Shown here piece after piece: positions 22,571 to 35,469 of a DNA stretch of 64,000 bases; position 1 is the stretch's first letter; each line of letters opens with the position of its first letter. Made by a program: the position numbers and the translations under genes. Origin of the DNA: Lonicera japonica (lineage: Eukaryota; Streptophyta; Magnoliopsida; Dipsacales; Caprifoliaceae); contig CM038467.1 in the NCBI GenBank assembly GCA_021464415.1, forward strand, positions 66,717,159 through 66,781,158, written 5' to 3'. The notes under the pieces were generated by a model. The model was not told the origin of the DNA. It did not search any database and worked only from the letters and a program-made list of their open reading frames with translations.

Positions 22571-23001
22571 ATTTATACTCATAGAATCAGGGTTCTAATG
22601 CTTAATTAGGTTAAGAGTTAAATGACTATAAAGGGCCTTGCTTGCTCAGCAAACATGCCTTTTTCACGTGTGGTGTGTGTGTTCTTATCCATAGGAAAAT
22701 TTTTACTTTATAGGTGTATTTCATTTGCCAGGATGCCCATATCGGCAACTAACACTGGTAGTACCTTCCCATACAGGTGTCACATCTTTATTTGCCAAGG
22801 CGCTCATCTCGGCATCACTATTCTCTGCCGAGCTCGAAGTTGTACTCTGCAGGGGCATTATGTTCGGTCAGCGGTCTCAAGCTATTTATTTTGGGCCTAT
22901 CAGTCGTGGCTCGCCTTTCCAGTTGTGGATTGACTCATTTGGGCCTGGGCCTGGGTCTAGATGCTTGGCCCAAGTGGATGTTCTGAAATTATGCTCCCAC
23001 A

Positions 23002-25175
23002 CATCCAAACTAAACTTCAAACGGTAAAAAAAGTGGTTATTAATATAGTGTGTCTAGGTTTGAGCCTCTTCCTCGTCCCTTCCCCTTTCTCAAACCACAT
23101 GCATGTATCTTATTGCTTTTTATCCCAAAAAAAATACTATTTATATATAAGGGATGTATAAAAATTGGGAGAGACCCATCCCATCCCATCTCGCACCTTA
23201 GCCACATGGGAGTAATACCAAGGGCGGATCCAATGATTCCCGTTGCCTAGCACTTTGAAACGCGTACAAGGCTAACTGTAAGACCTCTCAAGGCTTATCC
23301 TAGTCCAAAACCAGTACCTCAAATCTAGAGCCCATTACGATAGATCCGAGAGATTCGGGGGGGGGGGGGGAGTCGAACATTGCTCTTTCGACTATGTGAA
23401 TACACAATATTTCAACTGCTTGGGAAGAGCCCCAGATCTAAAGAGTAAATTTAAGAAAGACAAAATTAGACAAGAAAACAATAAAGTCTCTCATTCTCCT
23501 CATCTATCTCCCCCTTCCAACCAATTATAGTTAGGGTGTTCAAAATTTTCTAATTTTCAAAGTTTACGAAATTACATCCATTTTTTTTTTCAAACTTGGA
23601 ACACAATATAGTATTTTCTATTTTAGAATTTTCAGAAGAAAATTTGAACGTAATTGGAAACTATATTTAAATTTCTAAAATTTTGAAAATACATTTTTAG
23701 GCATATAATATTTGTGTTATTTCCAAATTTAGTGATGATATTAATATAATATTTATGATTTTGTATTTGTATCCTTCAAGTTTACTTCTCATTCATCTCA
23801 AGTTAAGTAACACTAACTTTTGGTACTTTTTAATAAAAAAATTAATTTCATTACTAACACTTTATTTTACACATGTCTATCGATTCATTGAACTTCTTTT
23901 TTTTTATAATAAAAAAGTATTAAAAATGGCTTTTAATAGAATTAAAAGAAAAACAAAAAAACTCTAGCTTCTGTTTAAGCTTTCCTAGTTTACTGAAAAT
24001 CGAATTAACCAAAAAAATTATAAACTTTTTGACTTATAATACTTGAAATTGAACAAATATACCAAAACATGGAGTAGTTTGGTTTTACTAAGTGCACGAA
24101 GAAAATATAATACAATTAATTTCATAAATAATATAGTATGATTCTTCTTCTCTATCTCTCTCTTAAGGATATACATACATTCAATTTATATACCATAAAT
24201 AAATACTGTTAATCATTTTAGAGGGGCCAAGTCTTAACCAAAGAAAATCTCTGGAATCAAAAGAAGCAAAAGCATGCACAAAGCAAAACAAGCAGACTTT
24301 GCATCTTAATTGATGCAAATACAACACCAACGAAAAGGTCAATCAACAATTTAACTCAAATTATTAGGAAATATATACATGCATTATCAGCTTCCATCCC
24401 CTTAAGCCTGTAACAATAACTTAAAAGGGGGCCTTCCTCTTCTTTTGTAATGTATCATTCTGCGATTGAGATTGACCTTTCTACCTCTCAATTCCTCAAA
24501 TTAAACCTTTCCAAGTTCGTCCCAATTCAATGGACTGACAATATTTTGTTCTTCATAAACTTGACATAGAGCCTAATAAATGCACCACTTCTGTTTCTTC
24601 GAAAGAGGACACAACAAATATTTGAGGCTCTCCATGCGTCGAAAACAAGAAGCATAATCTTTATCAACGAACTCCAGGTACTGAGTTCACTAGATCGAAC
24701 CACTTCGAGAACTACAAAAACCAAATACCAGATGAAAAAAGAAAAATGTGTATACCATGACACTCCTCAACAAACTAACTATGGTAGTATGATCTGAGCA
24801 GACTTGATCAACAAATTAAATTTCTGAGAACTTAATGTTTCAAGATATGTGAAGCAGATGCAATTCTACTATAGAGTTTAACTTTGTATTATAAGAAAAT
24901 TCATCTAGCTAAATATAAGAATATTTTGATGAAAGCGTTGAAGCAATCAAAAAATGGCATTGGTTCTCAATCTAGCTAGTAATCGGCTTTTCTTTTATTT
25001 AAATAGCATAGTCCTCCCTAAAATAATTATTATTAGGCTTTAATTGACAAATACTTGAGAGGCCAACATAAATTAACTGGACATTTTCTTTTTCTTATGC
25101 ATCGAGAAGAGAGGAACATAAATTAACTAGACTTTTTTATTTTTTCTTTTGACTTTATTTCTTCTATTGGGGGAC
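23002..25175. other. Intergenic, AT-rich; 3' flank of the NLR gene
   Basis: No gene is supported. A 14-base G run lies at 23357-23370. The minus strand between about 24780 and 24480 has short open stretches (such as EEQNIVSPLNWDELGKV) that could belong to spliced 3' UTR or a decayed exon of the NLR, but no splice model could be closed. Confidence 0.4.
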
Positions 25176-28100
25176 TCACTCCGAGTTGTCTTGTGGATCT
25201 TCACGCCTAAAAGGGGGAAAAGGATAGTGAGTTTCATGTATCGTAGGTTTTTTTTGCTTCCAGAAAATAGGAAAAATAAAATGGAATAATATATAGTTTT
25301 TAAGAAAAAGAAGTTTTTGCATGAAATCGAGACATACCTTGCACTTGGGTATGCTAGGGTACTATTTAGATCACCTTTCCACCTAGAGAGGTCATTGAAA
25401 ACTTCAGCTCTATCAATCAATACTCGCTCAAGCTTTGGCATTATCAGCTGCCCAGAACAGAAAGTCTTCGTATTGGGGCATTTTGCAATGAATACTTCTT
25501 CCAACAGAGGGAGTTCAAAGTCATGTTTTCTAATGCAGAACATTCTGAGATTTACAAGTTCTTCAAGAGATAAAATGCGTAACTGAGGGAAGACTATTTT
25601 ATCTATCATATTGATCTCAAAAATATCCTCTTCTTCTTTTTCTTCCTCCTCCATTCGAATAACTTGTTCTATCATCTGGCAATTGCTGAGTTTCAGGTGT
25701 TGTAGATTCACAACCATTTTAGCCACTAAAGGTGAGAGTAAATATCTCAATTTAGGGCAACTCTGTACTTCCAATTTACGAAGGTTATGGAACCCTTGAA
25801 TTCGTTTGGGAACCATTCTCCATATATGTATTAACTTATCCATGTAAGATAGCTTTATTGATTCTAACTGGCCGAGCACAACTTTTGCTAGTTCTTCTCT
25901 CCCAGTTTTAAGCCTCTTGAAATCAAAAATTGATTCGATATCATCAGAGCCAGACACAACTACATCTTTTAGATTGTATAAGGATCCGTCTTGCAGTCCA
26001 TCTACCTCAAGCAGTACATGTTTCTTCATCTGCACAAGAATTAACTTCTCCAAGTTATGAAACAACACCTACAAAATCATTGTAATTCCTAGGGATATTT
26101 TAGATGTACAAAAGTCAAAAATAACAAACTGCAATGAGGTTGTACACTTTTAACTTTTTAATTTGTATGTGGGGAATCAGCTATCAAAGTTAGCATGTAC
26201 GAAATGTAACAAAGCATTGTACTTGTTATTGACAATGGTTGCCTCAAACAATTATACCACATTAGAAAATTGTAGAACTCAACGTGGGTTTATAAGATAG
26301 GGAGTGTCGCTACACAATAACAAGGGTTTTTTGAAAAAAAAAAACAATACATGTGGGTTTACCAATTGATTTTTAGGTTTGAATTCTCCGAATATAATAT
26401 TATGTCAAAGTGAGCTATTCCATCAACGTGCAATTCCATGCAGCCGTAACATTGAAAAAGTTCCTTAATCAGAAGTACGGAATTTTCCAATTTCTTAAAA
26501 TTTTGATGTAAGTTCAATATTATTTGAAAAAATAGCTGATAAATTGTGATTTTTTTAATGAACTATATTGCAATAATTAGTACACCACCACAAAAAAAAA
26601 ACATATGCAACATGCTACTATTATTATTTGAAGTTTAACTATACAACAAAATACCATATACTAGTTAGTAGTTTTCCGGGCATTATTATTAAAGATATGA
26701 GTTTAACCAATGTACTAAATCTCATATCAAAAAAAATAAATAAGTTGTATAATTGTAAGTTGAAATTAATGTTTTTTATATTAGAAAGTACTAAAAGTTC
26801 AAGTGTTACCTTAAGTTGAGATGGATTAAACGAATAGATAAAAGATATAAATACAAAACTACAAACATTATATAAATATATCATCAATAAATTCAAAACT
26901 AATATAAAATATTATACACAAAATAATGTATTTTCAAAAATTTCAATATATTTTCTAGTTCCATTCCAATTTTCTTCAAAAAAGTCAAAAACCGAAAAAT
27001 TTAAAAATCATAAATGCTATATCCTATACCAAATTCGGAAAAAAAATGGACCGGATTTTAGAATTAATGGAAGTTCAGAAAGTTTGAACACCCCCAACTA
27101 GGGGTGTTCAAACTAGTTGATTATTTGTGTTTATTAATAATTCAGTTTAACTCAACTATTTGTTAAGCACCGAACGGATTCATAACAATCAGATTCTTCG
27201 TTGCTCTTCTAGTTGTGTTAAATTTTTTTTAAGTAATTTAGTGTTGAGTAATTTTATTGGAGTTGCTGAATTTTTTATTTGAATATTTATTAATGAGTAA
27301 AGAAGAAATTGAGACGCATCTTAAATAAATGAGGAAGTATATTAGGAATTGAAACAATCTGAAAATAAAAGTGCATTATACTTAAATATTATCCAATAAA
27401 CAAAATTTCTTTCCTAACAAACAAATATATATATATATATTAGAAGAAATAAAAAATAATTATCCACCTCAGATATTGATTATCCTTGTCGAATACTATA
27501 ATTATCCATATTTATATCCGTTTCCTTGAATATCAGAAAACACTATCCAACTCATCTTTTGCGGATATCCAATCAAATAAATATTCACAAAATTTGAATT
27601 CAAATACACAAAGGATTCACATTTTTGGACATGCATTTACACCTTTAAGTGTTACGATACCTCCTCCTTCTTCTTCTTCTTCTTCTTCTTCTTCTTCTTG
27701 TTTTAATCTTATATATATATATATATATATCTATTAGAATTGAAACTCCTAAATAGTAAACAAATCTGATGATAAATTATATAATATATATATGTATATA
27801 TCATCATCGTAATTTGAAAAACCTTTTCTATGTTATTTTTTAAAATTTCTTCTTATCACGTATGTCTAAATAATTCTATGGAGATAAATATCTTACATAA
27901 AAACGATATATCACATGTGGCCCCAATGTATTAATTAAAAGAGTCATATCACAATCCGTTATAACTAATAAACAATTGACAAATTCAGAAGTCAATTTTT
28001 TATATAAAATTCAGTTAAACAATTTTTGTTTTCAAATATATTTGATTGGAAGTAATAAGATCAATATGCTGAATCCAATTAAAAGGAAAATTTTAATAAA

Positions 28101-31100
28101 ATCCAAATTATAAAATAACTAAATTTTATATAATTATCTAACTTAATATATATAATTATATATATATATATATATATCTGAATATCATAATATAATCTGA
28201 TTTTTTTTCTTATATAGTTAACCAACAGATTAAAAATATGTTACTATTTTTCAAATATTATAATATTATTTTTTAAATATTATAATATAAGATTGTTTAA
28301 CTATTAAATGTTTTGGTGACTATGTAGTCCTTAAATCTTATAAAACAACATGGAGCATGGGCCAAGCTAAAAGTGCTAAAGTTTATAATGTTGCTTAATT
28401 CATAAGGAGCTCTAAAATTGTTGACAAAAGATTAATGAAAAAAAAAGGAGGATATAAAATCTAATCATTATAGAGATCGAGCTAAAATTAAAGGCAATTT
28501 AAATCGTTGCCAACTAAAGTAAATAGATTAAATTAAGAAACATTACATACCTGTGGGTTGAATAAATGTTGTGTGGCGTGAACGTCATCAATATTTTCTG
28601 AGCCAAAATTATCTTCTTTTTCACTAGTACTGTGCGTGAAGAAACTTCTAAACTTGGGCAAATTTACTAGCTCCAAGTAATTCAGTTTGGGGAGGAGCAC
28701 AATCTTGTCTCGAGTTTCTTTACTTTCTTCACGTCGTCCTTCAGCCAAAACAATTCCCTCAAGCACATAGCAGCTATTTATCCTTAGTTGTTGGAGTTGC
28801 ACAAGGCCTTTAACCACCGATTTCTTAAACAGACTTTTCATCGCCTTACACCAACTCACTTGAAGAAGTCTAAGGTTGACGAGGGGAGAAGGTGGTTGAA
28901 TGGGATCCCCAAGACGACCACATATTATTTCTGCATCACAGTCCCAAAGCACTAGAGTCTCCAAGTGCACAAAACCCTCTTCTTCGTCTAAATCTTTAAC
29001 AACATTCTTCAACTCCCTCACATGTACTAATTGAAGTATTTTGGTTCTCCTAAATAATGCATTAATGTTGTTCTCTAGAAGCACAGTCCTGTCAAAATTA
29101 CGTAAGGACAAGCTGTTTTCCCACAACATATATTCAGGTTCATAATGATAAATAGACTCCAACATTGAAAATTCAAATTCTATAAGATTCGAAAATTGAA
29201 AATCTTTTAGCATCGGCAGAATCTCGTTGCCCTGGGGTATCGAAATTTCCAATCTTCTGAAACAAGACAATGAGTTTAGTTCCATAAAACTGGCATGGGT
29301 TTCTTGGTCGTCATCGTTGAAAAATTGAGCTCCCATGTACAATTCTTCTAGCTTCCTCAAGCACGACAAGACACCAGAAGGTATTCTACTATCACAGTAC
29401 TTACTCCTCAAATCTAGTAACTTAAGATTACTGAGCTCCCCCGCTTCACTAGGTAAAACAACTCCCTTAGAATTAAAAAAGCTTAAAATTTCCAATTTCT
29501 GAAGGCCGCAAATGAAAGATAAGTCGCCAAGAAAGCTGCAATTTTCTAGACACAATGTTCGAAGGTTCAACAAGAACCTGAACGAGGTTGGCTGAGATTT
29601 GATGATGTCAAATGAAAAAGTAACGACTCTAAGTTCTTTTAGCCCTTCAGAAACATCTCCTTGTATTTCTAGTTTCATTCGTTTGCCCACAAATCGTAAA
29701 AGCTTAAGATTTGGACAATCTAAGCCAACCGGAAGTTCTTGCATTTTATTTGAATAAAGTGAGATGGCAGTGTGAGGTGAGCGCTTATCCTTTTCTGGCC
29801 ACTCTTCCAAGCTAGTATTATGTCGTACCATATATCCATGCTCTTCTTTTGATGCAATTGATAGGCACACGTCACGTATAACATCGTGCATTTTCACAAA
29901 TCCACTCTCATCTGCACTTTCATCCTCACCCAACAATAGAGAACTACTTCTCAGTTCATCAACCAGTGTCTCTACCCTGTTTCTTGTCTCTGCCAATGTA
30001 TCAAGATCTTCAAACAACTCAAGGCCCACCCCATACCTGAGCAACACTTCGATTGGAATCCTTTCATCCTCTTGAAACAGACAACAAAGAAGAAGCAATG
30101 TCTTGGCATGCTTGCTTTCTAAATAATTGTAACTCAACTCAATTCTCGAGTATACAAATTTATGCACACCTTCAATGTTTGTCACCGTAGATTTTCTTAG
30201 TTGTTGAAGGGCATCATTCCAAGCGTGCTTCTGTTTTTTCATCAGAGCCTTAGCAACAATTACAATTGCAAGAGGCAACCCTCCACATTCCTTTGCAACC
30301 TCTCCTGCTATGTGACGTACATCATCATCAGTGTCCACACAATTCCCTGCAATCTCTTTGAAGAGACCCCATGCTTCTTGCTCGGACAGAACCTTAATTG
30401 GGAAATTCTTTTGAGTTCCCGTCCGAGTGCACACGATTTCGCTACGTGATGTTAATACAACTTTGCATCCCTCACATTCATCTCCAATAGGAATACCTAT
30501 TTCCTTCATATCAAGTGATTCCCAAACATCATCCAGTATTACAAGAACTCTGTTGCCATTCACTAATCTTGTGCGAAGACGTTGGGCTCTCGCAAAAATA
30601 TTTGTTTGCTCCTTAAGTTCCAAACCCAACATCTCTGCAAGTTGACTTTGAATTTTCATCACGTCTATGTTTTGGGAGACTGCAGCCATTGCAAACTCAT
30701 CGATTTTCTTTTCGAATTTAGCTCTTTTGGCAATCTCTTCGACCACTGTTGTCTTTCCAGCACCACCCATGCCACATATCCCGATAATGGCAATATTATC
30801 GTTATTTAGAGTATTTATGATTTCTTTTACTAGTGACATACGAGATTGTAGGCCCTTAAAACCACCAGTTGATGAAGATTTTGCCATCCCAGTTGGAGGT
30901 GCAGGGTATGAAACCTTACTGAATTGTTCGCCCTCGCTTCGAAGTTCAAGAATAACTTTGGCCTGCTTGGAAGCTTCTCGACTCAACAAGTACCAAGTCT
31001 TTGGATTTGAACACCACCCATTCAGACATCCCTTGTCAACAGAGGCTTTATCTTCGAAAACTCTATCAGATTTCGTCGTAATCTCCTCCACATCGGTTAG

Positions 31101-31316
31101 CCAGGATTCAACACGTGGTGCGATAACTTCCAAGTTGTTTCTAGCAGCAGAAACTGATAGTTGCACCCCATCTTTGATATCTTTGAGATTCTTGGCTTGA
31201 TATCTCAGATTATCCATGTTGTTGTTGTAGCGGAATAGATATCCAAATTGACGCCCAATTGGAGCCACCAAACATTCCCCAATTTTCCCCACAATAGCGA
31301 ATGCAATTTCGGCCAT
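25176..31316 (-). CDS. CC-NBS-LRR (NLR) disease-resistance protein, three exons
   Basis: Coding exons 31316-28551, 26068-25338 and 25206-25176 give 2766+731+31 bp, 1176 codons with the TGA stop. Introns are bounded by CAG|GTATGT ... TTTGTAG and AAG|GTATGT ... CCCTTTTAG. Residues 1-170 are a coiled-coil-type N-terminus without EDVID, as in RPS2/RPS5-like receptors. The NB-ARC has P-loop GMGGAGKTT (182-190), kinase-2 VLVILDDVW (257-265), VVLTSRS, GGLPLA (345-350) and KMHDV (475-479); all key residues are intact. LRRs run from about 510 to the end, with exon 2 adding C-terminal repeats (FHNLEKLIL, PKLRYLLSP). Such proteins sense pathogen effectors in the cytoplasm and trigger immune cell death. 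There are no internal stops. The short last exon ends DPQDNSE. The frame before the ATG has a splice acceptor, so a 5' UTR intron is likely. Confidence 0.92.
26069..28550 (-). other. Large intron 1 of the NLR gene
   Basis: 2482 bp, very AT-rich. It contains a TTC microsatellite at 27664-27699, several TA runs (27426-27440, 27709-27730, 28158-28178) and a perfect 14-bp inverted repeat at 27081-27114. No coding sequence is seen. Confidence 0.75.
27081..27114. repeat. Perfect inverted repeat, 14-bp arms
   Basis: AGTTTGAACACCCC (27081-27094) and GGGGTGTTCAAACT (27101-27114) around a 6-base loop. GGGGTGTTCAAA-like ends are often seen at small plant repeat elements, so two such ends may abut here. 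Confidence 0.7.
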
Positions 31317-31360
31317 ATCATAACAATATCAATGACGTTGTTGCAGGGAAAAAACAGCCT
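31317..31360 (-). promoter_or_regulatory. NLR 5' UTR end with upstream splice acceptor
   Basis: On the minus strand, CCATTTGTTTACAG ends at 31359 and is followed by 42 bases without an ATG before the NLR start codon at 31316. The T-rich tract plus AG fits a 3' splice site and implies a leader exon further right. Candidate leader exons with donors occur at 42453 and beyond. Confidence 0.5.
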
Positions 31361-32404
31361 GTAAACAAATGGACATAATTAGTTTAAGAACATGTACAGA
31401 AGTAGATATCTTCTTCATTTTTTAAACAAAAAAAATATAACTCCATATATTTTTAAATTAGTATAAATATTCTACATAAATTTAAACCCTACTTTACTTG
31501 GATAAAATAATTAAACAAATATTTTAAAATTTACATTAAACAAAACATATTTTAAACACAAGATTTTAAGATTGGCATTAAATAAAAAATTACAACTCCA
31601 AATATTTTTATATTAGTAGTATTCCTGATAAATTTAAACTATATTTAATTTTTCTAAAATAATAAAAAAATATTTTAAGTTTTACATTAAATAAAATATT
31701 AGTATTATTATTTCAAATAAATTAAAACTCTACTTTATTTGGCTAAGATAATTAAACAAATTAGAGTTTGTGTTGAATTAGGTGTATTGTACAAGATTTT
31801 TATATAACTTGATAACAAACTTCTAAAGAAGGAAACTATTTAATAGAATGAAACTATTTAATATATCGTAAAAATTACAAAGGTCTTAGCTTGAATTAGA
31901 ATTTCGTTCCAAAGTAAATAACAAAGGTTTGTATGTTAGATTTTGCTTTACTTGATTGTTTTTAATATTATAAATTAAATTTATATTAATTTATATAATC
32001 TAAAACGTATTTGTTTATTTATAGTTATGTTTAATGTTTTTTTTAAAAAAAACCATTTACTAAAAGAATTCAACGCAACACATTTTTATCTTGTATTTAC
32101 AATATTTTTCTATAATAGACCGATTCTATAATTTTCTTATAATTATTAATATGTTTTTGTTTATTTGTTATTATTTGTATTTCCTACTTCATACTAACTA
32201 TTCAATTCTTAGTATATACGTATTCATTAATAGACTTAATAATATTTCTCAAGCACTAAAATCACGTGCAACGCACATGCACAAAAATTAGTATTATATT
32301 AAGCACATATGAGTGAATGCTCACACCAAAACAAACATACATACAACAATTTAGGCCATCCATAATGGTCAAATATAGTGTATGGTATGTAAGATATATT
32401 TATC
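31361..32404. other. AT-rich non-coding, presumed 5' UTR intron of the NLR
   Basis: Repeated ATATTTTAA and TAAATTTAAACT-like stretches; no gene or RNA is recognised. Confidence 0.4.
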
Positions 32405-32960
32405 CTACTTGCTGTTAAAAGGATTGTTAGATATGTAAATGGTATTTTATCGTTCGGAATTTGGTATACTTTTGATACTAGTAGTAGCATAACTGGCCAT
32501 TATGAAGCTGATTGGGCAGGCTGCATTGACGACATAAAGAGTACTTCAGGTAGTTGTTTTTATATTGGCAATCATTTAGTGGCTTGGAGTTCTAAAAAAT
32601 TGAACTGTATATCTTCATCTATTGTAGAAGCTGAATATATATATATATGTCGGTAGTTGTTCTTCTCAGCTTCTGTGGTTAAAACAAATGCTAGCTGACT
32701 ATAAAGTTGAACAAGGTACTATGATATTGTTTTACAATAATATGAGTGCTATTAATATATCTAAGAACCCTGTTTAACATTCTCGTACAAATCATATTGA
32801 TATACGACACCATTTTATTTGAGATTTGGTTGATTCTAAAATTATTCAAATTGAATATGTTGATATGAAGAATCAACTAGCAGATTTGTTTACTAAGCCA
32901 CTTGACAAGGAAAGATTTCAAGAGCTCCGCAAAGCTCTTGGTATTTGTTCTATTGATTAA
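32405..32960 (+). pseudogene. Copia RT end and RNase H fragment
   Basis: The sequence starts AVKRIVRYVNG (end of the RT domain) and continues with HYEADWAGCIDDIKSTSG, FYIGNHLVAWSSKK and SSSIVEAEY, the RNase H of Ty1/copia elements. A TA-repeat expansion right after EAEY shifts the frame. It then continues GSCSSQLLWLKQMLADY and ends LADLFTKPLDKERFQELRKA and a stop at 32960. At least two further stops are present. The rest of pol is absent. A G-rich AAATGGGGGAG tract follows at about 32997, like a polypurine tract. Confidence 0.85.
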
Positions 32961-33160
32961 ATTGTTGCATTTATTTCCCATTGTCCATTTGAGACAAAAT
33001 GGGGGAGAAGGGCTAGTAGTAATATAGGAAACTGAAATTGCTTATGTTTATAATAAACTATGTGTGAACTGTGGTGTATTAATGGACGTGTTTTCATGTG
33101 CAGGATTCTGATTATATTCAGATGTTAAGGATGTTGATATGGTGTGTCTAGATTGTATTA

Positions 33161-35375
33161 TGTTAGGTTTATATTATTAGTTGACTTGATTCCGATACCA
33201 AAATTATTTTTTCGTTGTAATTTTTTGAATCAAATTAAAGATTTAAAGATATGACAATAAACGGAAGCTTGCTGAACTTACCGAATGCACCGTATATAAT
33301 TCAGGACCTAAAGTAAGTTGCTTATATGATTTGATTCAAATTATAAGAAGTGGTTGAGCGTTAAATTTGAAATTAATGGTTTTTTGAGTCAAATCTATTT
33401 TTAATTATTTTTACCAATTTTTTAGAATTTCAAAAAGTCCCATTGACACAAATTATTGAGAAAACTTAATTTTTTTTTTTTATGTTTAACATGTTCCATA
33501 AAATTACCTCTAAAATTTGAGTCAAATTAAAACCCAAACGAATTTAATATGGTAAAATAAAAAAAATATTACAAGAAAAGTTTTTATTTAATAAATAATT
33601 AAAATAAAATAAAATAAAAGGAAAAGGAAAGTATCGTTTGATTTTGGAAAAAAAAAAGAATTGAAAAGGTTAAAAGTTTTGAAAAGTCAAACTTTCCTTA
33701 TTTTTCTAAAACCCAGTGTAGCCATTAAATGCCACGCCCATTACTTATTTTATTAGACTATGCCACGTGTACATCAAAGAAAAGGATGGCAGTTAGGGGT
33801 ATTAAGGCTAATTCGAAAATCGATTGAACAGACCGAATAAATTCGGACTGATTCGTAAAACCCCGAACCCAGAAAAACCAAAACCAAAAACAAGAAAACC
33901 GAATCCAAACTAAAAATTTTAGTTTGGGACAAGTTAGTCCAAAATCGAATCGAACCGAATTATGTATAATAAAAAAAAATTCTTATTATATGCTCTAAGG
34001 ACACAAGTTAATTATATTATAATACAAAAAAATGGCATTTTATAAGAATATGTTTTTTATTAATTGCATATTGTGATAATCTTAAAAAAGAAAATGTCAT
34101 TAACGCGTAACCTTATTATTAAATTAACTATACAATGCTAAGATTTTTTTTATCACATGCGTGATGACAAGATAATTCATTATTTTATTTAATGTATTTT
34201 ATTCTTGAAAATGTACAAATAAAATAGTAAATAAATAGAAAACATGATATCTATATATTTGCTCCTTGTTTTTGAAAAATAATGACTTTAATTTGAATAA
34301 CATTAATTTAAATATGAATCATTCTTACACTACTATTAGTATTACATTGTGATGTTAAATTAAATTTTTTTTTTTGAAAAATGTCAAAACCGAATAAAAC
34401 CGAACCGAAACCGAATTGAAAAGTTTGGTTCGAGTTTGGATTTCGAAGATTTAGAAACTAAAACTGAAAACACACCTAATGGTAGCATGACATTAATGGT
34501 ACAAGGAAAGAAATTTTGGACTAGTCCGGCACTAATTTAGCTTATCGATTTTAAATTCAAATTTCAGACTGGTACAAATTTTGATACAAGATCGGTCCGA
34601 CATGTATTTTTTTGGGTAAGTATTTTTATCTCAAAATTTTATTTTTTTAATATTTTTAACATTCAAAAAGGACTTTAACTCTATATTTTTTCTATAAATA
34701 TAACCATTAATTGGGTCAAAAATACATGATTCTAGAGATATTTTTGAAGCAAAAAATATCCAAAAGCTAGAATTAATTTTTGAGAGTTTTGGGACACCAC
34801 CTAGACTTTTGTTTACATGTCATAAAAGATCCTATTGTTCTTCTAATTTAAGAACTAGGGTTCCAAACGTTCATAGTCCTGCGGGAGTGTCTTTAGTTGG
34901 GATTGAAGATAGAGTGAGCGAAGTGCTTTATTTGCGATAAGGGAGATCGCAAGCAGGAGGTGAAGGATTGTGATAAAATGCGTAAAAAGAGATGGATAAG
35001 CCGAAAAAGCAAGAAGCGATACGCCAAGCCAACGGCAGTTGGATTCTACGTTCAAGGGATTAACAGGTTTGTTGCGTTAATTGTGGGGAAGTAATTTTTG
35101 TATGTTTTTGAGTGTTTAATTTCGTTTTAATCATAGTGAAACACTGTCGGTTAGTCCCAAGGATTAGTCATACGCAAGTAAGGATACCTCTTTACTTTGT
35201 GTGTTGCTTTTGCATAATTAATTGATTGATATAAATTGCTAGAAAACACAACACAAAAGTTCGACAATACTAAAATTTGATTACACTTAGAGTTTTAATT
35301 TCGTTTATCAAATTTCAAATTATTTTTGATAAAAACCCTAAAATGAACCTATGCATTACAATCCCTAAATTTTCA
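33161..35375 (+). repeat. Left LTR with a 687-bp secondary insertion
   Basis: 2215 bp; about 1.52 kb once the inserted 33793-34479 is removed, which then agrees with the right LTR (about 1.48 kb without its own insertion). Confidence 0.8.
33793..34479. mobile_element. Small insertion in the left LTR (TTAGGGGT ... ACACCTAA ends)
   Basis: 687 bp present in the left LTR but absent from the right one. It is rich in ACCGAA/TTCGGT-type words. The flanks TGGCAG (33787-33792) and TGGTAG (34480-34485) may be an imperfect target duplication. The family is unclear; no coding capacity. Confidence 0.6.
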
Positions 35376-35469
35376 ATTGGCATTAGAGCATGTTTTCTTA
35401 ATTTGCTAGGATTTGCATCTAGGTTACTTTGTATTTAATTGTTGTTGCTTGTTTTGGTTCATTTTTCAT

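Larger units (their letters stand above)
4214..23001 (-). mobile_element. Gypsy 5' LTR split by an 18-kb CACTA insertion
   Basis: The LTR is made of 4214-4547 and 22571-23001, about 762 bp after removing one copy of the 3-bp target duplication. Its plus-strand ends read TGTGGGTGGC at 4214 and GCTCCCACA at 23001, so the LTR has the expected TG...CA ends with a TGTGGG/CCCACA inverted repeat. The primer-binding-like site abuts the left end. The next five bases on the right, CATCC, would be the element's target duplication; the partner copy is outside or lost. Everything between the two halves belongs to the CACTA element. Confidence 0.75.

Noticed and set aside
23528..27100. Large element bounded by GGTGTTCAAA-like words
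   Set aside because: It would cut through the intact NLR gene, and the words are too short and common.
30667..31200. 177-codon plus-strand ORF
   Set aside because: Antisense shadow of the conserved NB-ARC exon; no family features of its own.
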